This document shows, piece after piece, positions 32,969-42,235 of a DNA stretch of 64,000 bases. Each line of letters begins with the position of its first letter. Within the stretch, counting starts at the first letter, position 1. A program made the translations under genes and the position numbers. The notes beneath the pieces are model-generated. The model was not told the origin of the DNA. It made no database searches and saw only the letters and a list, made by a program, of their open reading frames with translations. The stretch is taken from the NCBI RefSeq assembly GCF_022213955.1, contig NZ_JAKNTW010000034.1, positions 1 to 64,000 on the forward strand, given 5' to 3'. This stretch comes from Dolomitihabitans soli. GTDB taxonomy: Bacteria; Actinomycetota; Actinomycetes; Streptosporangiales; Streptosporangiaceae.

Positions 32969-33871
32969 TTAATCGCAGTGTTCGAAGGGACTGGTGTAGG
33001 AGCTGCTGCCGACCGAGCCGCCCCACTTGACGCACTGTCCGGGCGCGGAGCGTTTGACGGGCCCCGCGTAGTAGCCGTAGCTGCCCGAGTCGGTCGTCCT
33101 GCTTGCCCCTTGTGGTTCCAGGAAGGCCGACACCGGAGAGGCGGTGCCGAGGTTCGTCGTCTTCAGCGTGGTGACGCAGTTTTGGCCGTTACCCGAGTTG
33201 TAGAGCAGGTAGGTGCGACCGCCGGTCAGAGCGGCTGAGTCGATGACCGCGTAACCGCTGCCGCAGACCTCCTCAGGGGTGTAGGGGTTGCTGCTGCCGC
33301 CGCAGGAGTTGGTGCTCGTGATGGCTTTCTTCTGGCCCAGGGACACGGTCACGCCGTCCACGGTGGGGCTGGTGTCCACCGCACCGCCGGAGGTCCGCTG
33401 CTCGTAATGGAGGTGCGGAGCGGAACTGCCGCCCGTGGAGCCGACAGTCCCGATCGCGGTGCCCTGGCTGACGCCCATCGAGCCGCCGGCCCCTCTCACC
33501 ATGGTGGCGAGGTGGGCATAGCGGGTCCTGGTGCCGTCACTGTGACGAACCTCCACCCACTTGCCGTAGCTCGTGCTTCCCGCGTCGTTGAAGTAGGCGG
33601 TGCCCGCAGCGGTGGCGCGTACGGTCTCGCCGTTGATGGCATCACTACCGTAGTTCTGCCAGTCGATGGAACCCGATGGGCTGTGGCTGGGGGTCCAGTT
33701 GTTGGCGTAGAAGGTCTTTCCGCAGTTGAACGGGCTCTTGTGAGATGCAAAGGAACTGCTGTCCTGCGCCGAGGCGGCCTGGGGAAGTAGTGCTGCCGCG
33801 AAAGCGACCATCAGGGCGAGGATGGCGAATTTGGGGGTCATCGGCCAGCTCGGCGTACCGGTTGCGGGCAT
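32969..33871 (-). CDS. Secreted M23 family metallopeptidase
   Basis: The 300-residue protein has a signal peptide ending AASAQ (about residue 37). The LytM-like domain follows, with H..SGSID as the first zinc motif, a YAHL segment and HLHYEQ as the HxH motif. A C-terminal domain of about 110 residues has four cysteines and no known family. M23 enzymes cut peptide crossbridges of peptidoglycan. The start at ATG 33871 has AGAGG upstream. A degenerate copy of the SARP-like box overlaps its leader (33892-33909). Confidence 0.88.
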   Translation of the reverse strand: MPATGTPSWPMTPKFAILALMVAFAAALLPQAASAQDSSSFASHKSPFNCGKTFYANNWTPSHSPSGSIDWQNYGSDAINGETVRATAAGTAYFNDAGSTSYGKWVEVRHSDGTRTRYAHLATMVRGAGGSMGVSQGTAIGTVGSTGGSSAPHLHYEQRTSGGAVDTSPTVDGVTVSLGQKKAITSTNSCGGSSNPYTPEEVCGSGYAVIDSAALTGGRTYLLYNSGNGQNCVTTLKTTNLGTASPVSAFLEPQGASRTTDSGSYGYYAGPVKRSAPGQCVKWGGSVGSSSYTSPFEHCD

Positions 33872-34346
33872 ACTCACCTCTCTGAACAGGCGGTATAGCA
33901 GGGGGGTGTGGGCGGCGTCCGTTTCGATGTCGGTCGGCCCCGTGGCGACAGAAGCTAGGTCGACTCCTGGTGTTCGAAATTGGCGGGAGCGAGGGCCGCC
34001 TTCGGAAGATTTCGCCGCCCATCAAATCGGATTGATCAGGACCATAACCCCGAAAGTTCTCTTCATCAATCCCTATTGGCGTGAAAGTTTGCGGCTTTCG
34101 GTCAGACGAGGCCGAATCCGCCGGTCAGCTCCGCACGCTGATGTCCTCGCCGAAGGGCTCCGGCGATCTTCTGGATCAGGCGCCACGAGTGACCGTCGAG
34201 CACGGCGGCGGAACCGGGCGCCGGTGGGGTGGATGCCCCGGTGCGTCCGGCCGCTGCCGGGCCTGATCGTACGGGAACGGGTCGCTACGTGGGCCGGCTT
34301 CTGCACCACTTCGCGTGCCGCTCGTCCGTCCCGTGCTGATGCCGGT
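33872..34346. other. Intergenic region upstream of the M23 gene
   Basis: No gene was recognised. The imperfect GGTATA...GGTGTG site sits at 33892-33909. I looked for a ydaO/c-di-AMP riboswitch, frequent before cell-wall hydrolase genes, and saw none. Confidence 0.5.
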
Positions 34347-34847
34347 TCAGGAGGCTTCGTATTCGACCTGGTCGATCAGGTTGCCGTCGCCGAAGTCGTA
34401 TCCGCGGACCGAACCTGACTCGGTGAAGCCGTTCTTGGTGTAGAAGCGCCGCGATCGGGGTGTACGGCGCAGCGTCCACAGGTGGACCCGGCTGTAGCCG
34501 TCTTCGTGCAGCCTGCCCAGGGTCGCGGTCATCAGGGCGCCGGCGATACCGGTGCCCCAGCCGGCCGGGTGGCCGAAGAAGCTGAAGATCTGTGCCATAT
34601 CCGGCCGTGTCGGCGAGGAGCCGAAGAAGGAGAAGGCGAGCGGCCGGCCTTCGAGTGCGGCGAGGATGACGGTGTCCTCGCCCTTGGCGAGCCGGGCGTG
34701 CCACTGGGTGCGTCGGCGTCGCACCGCCTCGGCGACGAACTCCGGGGCGAAGAAGCCGGTGTAGGCCGCCTTCCAGGACTCCTCGTGGATCTCGCCCAGC
34801 GCATCGCCATCGTCGACGGAAGCCTGGTAGGTCATGAAGCGGGACAC
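34347..34847 (-). CDS. GNAT family N-acetyltransferase
   Basis: The 166-residue protein has the GNAT order: HEESWKAAYTGFF near the N-terminus, the acetyl-CoA loop GHPAGWGTGIAGALM and the C-terminal LRRTPRSRRFYTKNGFTESG. The acceptor substrate is unknown. GTG 34847 is chosen because GGAGG lies six bases upstream; longer starts lack a ribosome site. Confidence 0.85.
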   Translation of the reverse strand: MSRFMTYQASVDDGDALGEIHEESWKAAYTGFFAPEFVAEAVRRRRTQWHARLAKGEDTVILAALEGRPLAFSFFGSSPTRPDMAQIFSFFGHPAGWGTGIAGALMTATLGRLHEDGYSRVHLWTLRRTPRSRRFYTKNGFTESGSVRGYDFGDGNLIDQVEYEAS

Positions 34848-34946
34848 GGCCACCCTCCAGATCGTGACGTGCGGGTTCACCCGCGAAAGTCCCTGGGCTC
34901 CGTTGATGAAACGCACCCTACCGTGGACCGTTGGCGATCCGAGTGG

Positions 34947-35105
34947 CTAGGGCATCTCGTCCGCAGGCTGATTCCGGTGACGTCGTGAAAGTGGCCGGTA
35001 ACGCTCGGAATGGGTACGGTCGTGTTTCAGGGCGAGGCGGACCGCGAAGTAAATGATCAGGAATTGAACGAGGGCGTTGATCAGTAGCAAAAGTATCGAA
35101 CCCAT
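34947..35105 (-). CDS. Small membrane protein
   Basis: The 52-residue protein has a single membrane helix (ILLLLINALVQFLIIYFAV) and a basic C-terminal tail. AGGGAG lies just upstream of ATG 35105. It lies divergent from the metzincin-like gene. No family was recognised. Confidence 0.5.
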   Translation of the reverse strand: MGSILLLLINALVQFLIIYFAVRLALKHDRTHSERYRPLSRRHRNQPADEMP

Positions 35106-35265
35106 GGTCTCCCTGACTTGGGACAGGATTAAGTGGTCGTCGAGGCGATCATTATCCGCCTGCCGGTGGAGATTTGCCAATCGCAAATAAGTACAGGTCT
35201 ACTCAAGACGCCCGTCTTCGTAGGAACCACCATGAACGGAGGGATTTCCGATGTAAAGGATCGTC

Positions 35266-38202
35266 ATGATCAGACGAGTCTTAGGGGTCGTTCCCCTGGT
35301 CCTGGGGCTGATGGCGACGAGTCTCGTCGTGGGCCCGCCGGCTCGGGCTGCCGCCGGCACCCATCCGTTCTCCGTCACGATCACCCACGTGGAGTGCGTC
35401 GACGACTGCGGCGCGACCGGTCTGGAGGCCGCCCTCGAAGGCCATGCGGACTTCTACGCCAAGGTGTTCATCAATGGCGTGAAGCAGCCCCCGGGCAGTG
35501 ACGTGGACGACCCGTCGACGCCGTTCATCAACAACAACAGACTCATCAAACCGAACTGGGTGGTCGCCACCGAGATACCGGACAACGTGCTCAACGTGCC
35601 GGTCACGATCCAGATCTGGGACGACGACGGATCCTCGGGCGATGACCTGGGCGATGCCAGCCCGCGGAACGGCGACAACAACCTGGACTTCAGGGTCAGC
35701 TATTCCGACGGCAGATGGATCGACCACACCGGTGCCGAGGACAAGGTCAACTGGCCCCAGTCCTGCTCGACGGGCGACGGCGGTGACGACGACGAGCCGC
35801 GTATCAAGGTCTGCTTCGAAGTCGGCACGGCGGAGACCACCCGCGACACCGACGGCGACTCGCTACTCGACGGCTGGGAACTGAACGGCATCAACGTGGA
35901 CGGCGACACGACCATCGACATCGACCTGCCCGGAATGGGGGCGATGACCGGCCGTAAGGACCTGTTCCTGGAGATCGACTGCCTGTTCGGCACCAACCAC
36001 TCCCACTGCCCGTTGCAGGGGGCCGTGCAGGACGTCGTCCAATCCTTCGCCAACGCGCCCGTATCGAATGTGGACCAATCCACAGGCATCCAACTCCATA
36101 TCGACGTGGGTGACATATACGGCCAAGCCGTCAATACCGGTACGGATGTCCGCCGTACGGCCCCGGGCGTCGGTGGGATGAAGGGGAACTTCGGCAACTT
36201 CGGCGGGGGCGGCGACCAGATCGACGAGAGCTCGAACATGGTCGTCGACTGGGACGGAGCCACCGGCAACGCGGGCACCGACTTCTTCACGCTGAAGGAC
36301 TTCGACGAAAGTCGCGACCGCTTCTTCCGCTACGCCCTCTTCGTGCACCAGACGAACCTCCGGGCCGCCACCAACGACTGCACGTCCGGCTGGGAAAAGG
36401 GCACCCCGGGCGTGAACTTCATCGTCTCGCTGGGCGGCACCGACGGGAGCGGCAACGCCTGCTGGGGCGCCAACACGAACGGCCTGTCCATCGGCACCCA
36501 GGCCCAGCAGGCGGGCACGCTGATGCACGAGTTCGGCCACACGCTCGGCCTCCAGCACGGCGGTGGCGACGGCACCAACAACAAACCCAACTACCTGGGG
36601 GTCATGAACTACGCGTTCCAGGCGTGCGGTGTCACCGCCGCACCGCCCCTTCTCCCCGGCGGCTGCGACTATTCGCGAATCAAGCTGCCGTCACTCAACG
36701 AGGTCCTTCCGCCGGGGCTCGACGAGTGCGCCGGGCTCGGCGGCGGTCTCGGCCTGGGCGGCGTCGACTGGGACGGCGTCGGCGGCCTCACCGGCACGAC
36801 CTGCACGCCGGCGTCGGCCAACGTCTCCGCCAACCTCAACGGCGACTTCACCGACACCAACGGCAACGGCACCCAGGACACCGGCGAGCCGTCGATCCTC
36901 ACGGAGCTGACCGGCTACGACGACTGGAACAACATCTTCTACGACTTCCGCAGCCTCCCGAACTACCAGACGGCCGGCACCCCCGGCGCGGACGAGCCCG
37001 ACCCTGAGACGATCCGGCGGGCCCGCACGAGGTTCGCCCAGCAGGTACGGCCGGAGCTGACCGTGGCCGCCACCGGCCCGGCCGACGTCACTCCCGGCGA
37101 CACCATCGACTTCGGCGCGAAGGTCACCAATTCGGGACGCGGTCCCGCGCTGAACTCGAAGATCACCGACACCAGGCCGGACGACACGGTGACCACGTTC
37201 GACCTGGGCACGCTCGCCGCCGCCCGCGACGCCTCCCGCACCGTCAGCGTGGACGTGGCGTGCGACACGGCGGACGGCACGGTCCTGACGAACAAGGTGG
37301 CCGCCGCCGGCACCGACCTGCTCGGCACGGCCGTGACCGGTTCGGACTCGGTCAGCACGACGGTACGCGCCCCGGTCGTCACCATGACCAAGACCGCCAC
37401 CCCGGCCGTCAACGCCGGAGAGGCGATCACCTACCGGATCATGTACGAGAACACGGGCGGCGGTGGCGCGGACGACGTCGTCATCACGGACGTCCTCCCC
37501 GCCGGGGTCTACTACAGCACCGCCCTCGACACCGGCGCCGGCCCGAAGCCCAGCACCGTCACGGTCAACGCGGACGGCACCCGGACCTTCACCTGGACCA
37601 TCGGCGCCCTGGCCGGAGCCTCCGGCCGGCAGACGATCGAGTACAGGGCCCGGCCCACCATGCTCGCCCTCCCGGGGAACACGTTCGAGAACTCCGCCAG
37701 GCTGACGTTCACCAACGCCAACGGCTGTGTCTACGCCCCCGTCACCGGCTCGGCGAGGACCACGATCACTGCGGTCACGCCCAGCAGGCTGCCGTTGCTC
37801 TCCTCGATCTGGCTGCTCCGCCAGGACCTGCGCATCCCTGAGATCCTGGCTCGCGTCCAGGCCACCGACACCCGTTTCGACGGCGCGGACGGCGGAGCCG
37901 CCGACGGCGCGCTGTCGCTGCCGGAGTCCACGGCCGTTCTGTTCCCGCCGGTCATCCAGCCCCGCGGCCTGCGCGCGGAACTCCTGGCCACCACACTCAA
38001 CATGGCCACCCGGCGGATCAACGCGGGCACCGAGGTCCGCTCCATCACCACCGGCCTGCTGCACCTGGACACCGTCGGCGACGCCGTCCGTTATGCCCAG
38101 GCCACGCTGTCCCAGCCCCCGACCCTGTCCAACCTCCTCCGCTACGCCAACGCCACCCTCGTCCTCACCGAGATCAACGCGGGAACAGCGGAACGCTACT
38201 GA
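35266..38202 (+). CDS. Secreted metzincin-like protein with DUF11 repeats
   Basis: The 978-residue protein has a signal peptide ending PARAAA. Its N-terminal beta-rich domain is followed by a calcium-type DTDGDSLLDGWE loop near 195-205. The protease-like core holds the zinc motif HEFGHTLGLQHGG near 425 and a downstream Met-turn candidate (LGVMNYAF). Two DUF11-type beta domains (about 590-835; DVTPGDTIDFGAKVTNSGRG and NAGEAITYRIMYENTGGGGA) precede a C-terminal helical region. It has no LPXTG or membrane anchor. It is probably an extracellular zinc protease or adhesin. ATG has AAAGGA eight bases upstream. Confidence 0.82.
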   Translation: MIRRVLGVVPLVLGLMATSLVVGPPARAAAGTHPFSVTITHVECVDDCGATGLEAALEGHADFYAKVFINGVKQPPGSDVDDPSTPFINNNRLIKPNWVVATEIPDNVLNVPVTIQIWDDDGSSGDDLGDASPRNGDNNLDFRVSYSDGRWIDHTGAEDKVNWPQSCSTGDGGDDDEPRIKVCFEVGTAETTRDTDGDSLLDGWELNGINVDGDTTIDIDLPGMGAMTGRKDLFLEIDCLFGTNHSHCPLQGAVQDVVQSFANAPVSNVDQSTGIQLHIDVGDIYGQAVNTGTDVRRTAPGVGGMKGNFGNFGGGGDQIDESSNMVVDWDGATGNAGTDFFTLKDFDESRDRFFRYALFVHQTNLRAATNDCTSGWEKGTPGVNFIVSLGGTDGSGNACWGANTNGLSIGTQAQQAGTLMHEFGHTLGLQHGGGDGTNNKPNYLGVMNYAFQACGVTAAPPLLPGGCDYSRIKLPSLNEVLPPGLDECAGLGGGLGLGGVDWDGVGGLTGTTCTPASANVSANLNGDFTDTNGNGTQDTGEPSILTELTGYDDWNNIFYDFRSLPNYQTAGTPGADEPDPETIRRARTRFAQQVRPELTVAATGPADVTPGDTIDFGAKVTNSGRGPALNSKITDTRPDDTVTTFDLGTLAAARDASRTVSVDVACDTADGTVLTNKVAAAGTDLLGTAVTGSDSVSTTVRAPVVTMTKTATPAVNAGEAITYRIMYENTGGGGADDVVITDVLPAGVYYSTALDTGAGPKPSTVTVNADGTRTFTWTIGALAGASGRQTIEYRARPTMLALPGNTFENSARLTFTNANGCVYAPVTGSARTTITAVTPSRLPLLSSIWLLRQDLRIPEILARVQATDTRFDGADGGAADGALSLPESTAVLFPPVIQPRGLRAELLATTLNMATRRINAGTEVRSITTGLLHLDTVGDAVRYAQATLSQPPTLSNLLRYANATLVLTEINAGTAERY

Positions 38203-38209
38203 TCATCAA

Positions 38210-38244
38210 GGCCGCCTCCTGGTCCGGCGGGCCAGGAGGCGGCC
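38210..38244 (+). terminator. Terminator hairpin 1 after the metzincin-like gene
   Basis: Thirteen-base perfect arms (GGCCGCCTCCTGG and its complement) with a 9-nt loop begin seven bases after the stop codon. Confidence 0.8.
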
Positions 38245-38284
38245 GTCGCGCGTGGTGGCCGGCGCAGGCACCAGACGCCGAAAT

Positions 38285-38312
38285 GGAGCCGGTGCATTTC
38301 TGCACCGGCTCC
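38285..38312. terminator. Terminator hairpin 2 between convergent genes
   Basis: Twelve-base perfect arms (GGAGCCGGTGCA and its complement) with a four-base loop TTTC lie between the convergent metzincin-like gene and the repeat-protein gene. Confidence 0.75.
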
Positions 38313-38422
38313 ACGTGTTCCCATCGGGCTGGGCCGGACGACCCGTTTCGGGCCGGGCGGCTCCATCAGGACGAATCATCGACGTCCTTGTTCGAGGACA
38401 TCTCATCGACCTCGTCCGAAGG

Positions 38423-39439
38423 TCACTCCTGCCAGAACTCCTCGTCGTCCTCGGTCTCGACCAAGTCCATCGCGGTGTAGTCCGTGGAGTGCTTCTTCGT
38501 GGGGGGCGCCTTCTTCTTGTGGTCCTTCTTGTCGTGGTCCTTGTTCACGTTCACCTTGTTGTCCTCGTTGAAGGACCACTCGGTGTCGGTGTTGTAGGAG
38601 TCCTCGTTCAGGGACTCCTTGTTCTCCTTGTTGAAGGAGTTGTCGGCCTCCTTGTTGAAGGAGTCCTTGTTGTCCTCGTTGAAGGACTTCTCGTTGTCGC
38701 TGTTCAGGACCTTCTCGTTGAAGGAGTTCTTGTTGAAGGACTTCTCGATCTCCTTGTCACCCTTGTGGCCGGACTTGTGCTTGGGGTCCGCGGAGCCGTA
38801 CTCCCCGGGCTCGGGGGTCGCGTTCCGGGCCGCGTTCTCGCTCTCCGAGGCGTCCTGGGTCGCCTCAGTGGCCTGGGTGGCCTCGCTCGGGGCGGTCACG
38901 GCCTCGGCGTCCTGGCTCGCCGGGGACGCCTCCGCGTCCAGCGACGTGGCCTGCGCGGCGTGCTTCTTCGTGGGGGGCGCCTTCTTCGAGTCGTCCTTCT
39001 TGTCCACCGAGATCTTGTTGCCCTTGTTGTAGGACTTGTCGGTGTCGGTGTTGTAGGAGTCCTCGTTCAGGGACCCCTCGTTCTCCTTGTTGAAGGAGTT
39101 GTCGGCCTCCTTGTTGAAGGAGTCCTTGTTGTCCTCGTTGAAGGACGTCTTGTTGTCCTTGTTGAGGGACTTCTCGTTGAAGGAGTTCTTGTTGAAGGAC
39201 TCCTTGATGCAGTTGACCGGGTCGCCGTTCTCGCCCTTGACGCCGGTGAGGCGCGCGCCTGCTTCGGGACGGGCTGCTTCGCTCTTTCCTTGGTCGCAGA
39301 CATAGATGTTGTAGACGACGTACGAGATGAGCGGGGCGGGGTCCCTGGGGGTGAACGACGCCTGAGCGTAGGCCGCAGTGGCGCCGGACATGCTCAGAGC
39401 GGCCGCAACCGCACCAGCGGTTGCCAGTTTCTTTATCAT
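38423..39439 (-). CDS. Secreted Asn/Phe/Ser-repeat protein
   Basis: The 338-residue protein has a signal peptide ending AAYAQ, a short domain with two cysteines (YVC, VNC), and then two similar modules (about 78-165 and 230-320). Each is built of short units of the type [DK]SFN[KE][DE]N and ends KKAPPTKKH. An Ala/Thr/Glu-rich linker separates them and the tail is acidic. Regular Asn spacing resembles beta-solenoid or curli-like amyloid repeats, but the family is not recognised. The underlying DNA is a dense array of GTTGAAGGAGT-like repeats, prone to expansion and contraction. Confidence 0.85.
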   Translation of the reverse strand: MIKKLATAGAVAAALSMSGATAAYAQASFTPRDPAPLISYVVYNIYVCDQGKSEAARPEAGARLTGVKGENGDPVNCIKESFNKNSFNEKSLNKDNKTSFNEDNKDSFNKEADNSFNKENEGSLNEDSYNTDTDKSYNKGNKISVDKKDDSKKAPPTKKHAAQATSLDAEASPASQDAEAVTAPSEATQATEATQDASESENAARNATPEPGEYGSADPKHKSGHKGDKEIEKSFNKNSFNEKVLNSDNEKSFNEDNKDSFNKEADNSFNKENKESLNEDSYNTDTEWSFNEDNKVNVNKDHDKKDHKKKAPPTKKHSTDYTAMDLVETEDDEEFWQE

Positions 39440-40586
39440 TTGGATATTTCTCCGTGGATCGCGCGCTGGCCAGGCAAGGGTTGATCGTTTCTGGATGGAT
39501 CATCAACCCGCCTCGGTAACTTTCGCTGTCATGAATACCTCTCGGGTGTGCCGTACAAACAGGCGCGAATATTCGCCGGGTCCGCTCTCTTACGCTCTGT
39601 TTGCGCGTCGCCGGTATTGGCATGGCCGGCAGGCGATCACATCTGTGCAAGATCGCGTACTAATGTCCAGAAAACAGCTTTTGTCCTACATGGTGGCCGC
39701 TCCGCAGGGCGGTGTGACCCTTGTTTCGATCATGTGAGGAACGTGAACCTTGACCGATTTCTGGAGCTTCTGACACGACGGAAGTAAGGTCACGCGCCTG
39801 TCGGCGGCGAGGGCTCCGGCACCCCCTCCACCGGAGATCGCACGCTCTCCCGATCCGCTGCTGATCCCCGTCCCCAGCGTGCCGGATGCCCGCCGGGGAC
39901 GGGGATGCGGGCCGCACGGGTCTGCCCGCCGGCCTGCCCGAGCCTCCCCGCGGGTCGCGAACGGCGGGGAGGCTCGGGCCGTCCGAAAGGACCACGCGCA
40001 CCAGTCTTCGGATCGTCACGCGACCGGTCGGCGTCGTGTGCGGGTGGGGCGGCGGGCATCGGGCGTGACGCCGCACCGAGGGCGGCCGGACCGGGGTGTG
40101 GCGGGTGACCTCTCTCGACCGGACGCCACGTATGGCCGACTCACCTGATCGGGGCGGTCGCCTTATATTTTGCTGCGTAAATGACACTCATAATAATGGT
40201 GCCGCGTCAGTCGTCCGGCAGTTATTCGTCATTCTGACGGGCCTGAGTGAATGAAGCCCGCCTGGCAATAGATTTCTGCTCTTGGGCGGCGAATCAGGTC
40301 CACGCGCCCTTCAGAGAGGTTCTGAACATGCGCAGAACGGGCGATAACCCCGACGCATACCGACCCACTGCGGTCCCGTTGCGGGGGAGAGTTCGCAGTA
40401 GACGGCTCTGCGCGCCGTACCGGTCGATGCAGGTCACTTCCGAGCGGTCCAGGTGTGTCCACGTGGGCCGGATCCGCGCCGAGCACGCCGTGGGCGGCGG
40501 CGTCGGAGGACGGGTGCGCCGTTAGACAGCCTGATGGGCAGGGTGCAGGGTGGAGGGGTACAGGTGATCTCCGAGGAGGGACTCCC
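39440..40586. other. Long intergenic region with strong inverted repeats
   Basis: No supported gene lies in this 1.1-kb gap. Two strong hairpins occur close together: 39864-39906 (12-base arms ATCCCCGTCCCC and complement) and 39936-39979 (16-base arms GCCCGAGCCTCCCCGC and complement). An AT-rich stretch near 40150-40260 could carry a promoter. Confidence 0.6.
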
Positions 40587-41453
40587 ATGCAGACTCGCCG
40601 CATCGGCGATGTTCAGGTCAGCGCGATCGGTCTCGGCGGGATGCCGATGTCGATCGAGGGGCGTCCGGAGGAGCGGCGTTCGGTCGCCGCGATCCACGCC
40701 GCGCTGGAGGCGGGCGTGACGCTGATCGACACCGCGGACGCGTACCATCTGAGCGCGAACGACGTCGGCCACAACGAGTCCCTGATCGCCAGTGCGGTGG
40801 CCGGATACGGTGGCGACACCTCCGAGGTGCTGATCGCGACGAAGGGCGGCCATCTGCGCCCCGGCGACGGTACGTGGACCCTGGACGGCTCGCCGGAGCA
40901 CCTGAAGGCGGCCTGCGAGCTGTCGCTCAAGCGGCTGGGCGTGGAGGCCATCGGGCTCTACCAGTTCCACCGGCCGGACCCGAAGGTGCCCTACGCGGAG
41001 TCGGTGGGCGCGATCGGTGATCTGCTCGACGCGGGAAAGATCCGTTTCGCGGGTGTCTCGAACGCCGACCCGGACCAGATCCGGCAGGCCAACGAGATCC
41101 TCGGCGGCCGGCTGGTCAGTGTGCAGAACCAGTTCTCGCCGGCGTTCCGCTCCAGCGAGCCGGAGTTGGAGCTGTGCGCGGAGTTGGGCATCACGTTCCT
41201 GCCGTGGGCTCCGCTGGGCGGGATCCGGCGAGCCGGCGAGCTGGGTTCGCGTTTCGCCGCGTTCGCGGACGTGGCGGGGGAGCGCGGGGTCAGTCCTCAG
41301 CAGGTGTGCCTGGCGTGGATGCTCGCCAAGTCGCCGGTGCTGATCCCGATTCCGGGCTCGTCACGCCCCGAGACCGTCCGGGATTCGGTCGCCGCGGTCG
41401 AGCTGGAGTTGTCCGCCGGGGAACTGTCCCGCCTCGACGCGGCCCGGGAGTAG
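40587..41453 (+). CDS. Aldo/keto reductase
   Basis: The 288-residue NADPH-dependent oxidoreductase has the catalytic tetrad: Asp and Tyr in DTADAY, Lys in IATKGGH and His in YQFHRPDP. The cofactor motif near the C-terminus is IPIPGSSRPE. It fits the YajO/Tas-like class that reduces small aldehydes. ATG 40587 follows GAGGAGGGACTCCC. It has no operon partner. Confidence 0.92.
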   Translation: MQTRRIGDVQVSAIGLGGMPMSIEGRPEERRSVAAIHAALEAGVTLIDTADAYHLSANDVGHNESLIASAVAGYGGDTSEVLIATKGGHLRPGDGTWTLDGSPEHLKAACELSLKRLGVEAIGLYQFHRPDPKVPYAESVGAIGDLLDAGKIRFAGVSNADPDQIRQANEILGGRLVSVQNQFSPAFRSSEPELELCAELGITFLPWAPLGGIRRAGELGSRFAAFADVAGERGVSPQQVCLAWMLAKSPVLIPIPGSSRPETVRDSVAAVELELSAGELSRLDAARE

Positions 41454-41559
41454 CCGAGGGGTCACGCTCGACCGGCGTCGAACTGGTCGTGCGCGTCAGG
41501 GGAGAACGCGGCGGTGACACGCAGGGGACGCGACCGCGGCCATATTCCGGTGAGTGGTT

Positions 41560-41781
41560 CTAGAGCCGCTCGGCTTCGTTCTCCAGCCACCACGGCTGTG
41601 CTTCGTCAGGGACGAGACCCCCTCGCCGGCGGTCGACGAGCCCGCGACCCAGGCGATGGGAAACGGAGACGATCACCGTGGACACCACCAGGGCGAGAAC
41701 CAGGGCGATGAAAATCGGGATCAGCGTCCGAGAAGCCATAAGAGCGATGAAGGCGTAGATTTCACTCGGTTCGCCGGACAA
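41560..41781 (-). CDS. Small membrane protein
   Basis: The 73-residue protein has one membrane helix (TLIPIFIALVLALVVSTVIV) and a polar C-terminus with GLVPDEAQPWWLENE. A TTG start at 41781 is chosen because AAGGAG lies six bases upstream; an internal ATG at 41739 has no ribosome site. No family was recognised. Upstream, 41782-42235 has no supported gene. Confidence 0.5.
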   Translation of the reverse strand: MSGEPSEIYAFIALMASRTLIPIFIALVLALVVSTVIVSVSHRLGRGLVDRRRGGLVPDEAQPWWLENEAERL

Positions 41782-42235
41782 ATGCCACTCCTTGCCACTT
41801 TTAGGCACACATGCAGTAACTGCACACCGCAATCCTACGGGTGTTTGAAGCATCGCCACCGTCATATGGTGAGTCACAAAGTGCGGCCCGATGGCTTCCG
41901 GCAGCGCGGTGGAAAGGCCGCGGCGGCTCATTCTGGATGTGCGGTGGATGGGTGAGGGTGTGGAGTGTGCCTGAGCTGGGTCGTGCCGTGGGCAGGCCCG
42001 TGGCGGTGACCTTCTGTGTCCTGCCCGCCTCCGGCGCTCTGCCCGCGCCCTTTCGCGCCAGGCGACGGCGGGAGCGCGCCCGGCACGGGGAGTTCGCCGC
42101 GCGATCCCTGGCCGACTCGTCGGCCATTGTGGAACGCCCTCGCACGCCGGAGCGTCGCCGTACCAAGCTCGTCGATCTACGAGCTCTGAGCCCCATTTCA
42201 GATCACCACTTATCCCGATAAAGGAGAGATTCCTC

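Noticed and set aside
33892-33909. Full SARP box for the M23 peptidase gene
   Set aside because: The second element is GGTGT at 13-bp phasing and the site is only 21 bp from the start codon with no -10. It is kept only as a degenerate possibility.
38423-39439. Rightward frames opposite the SFN-repeat gene that encode Leu/Lys/Ser-rich repeats
   Set aside because: They mirror the repetitive DNA; only the leftward frame has a signal peptide and a continuous sensible sequence.
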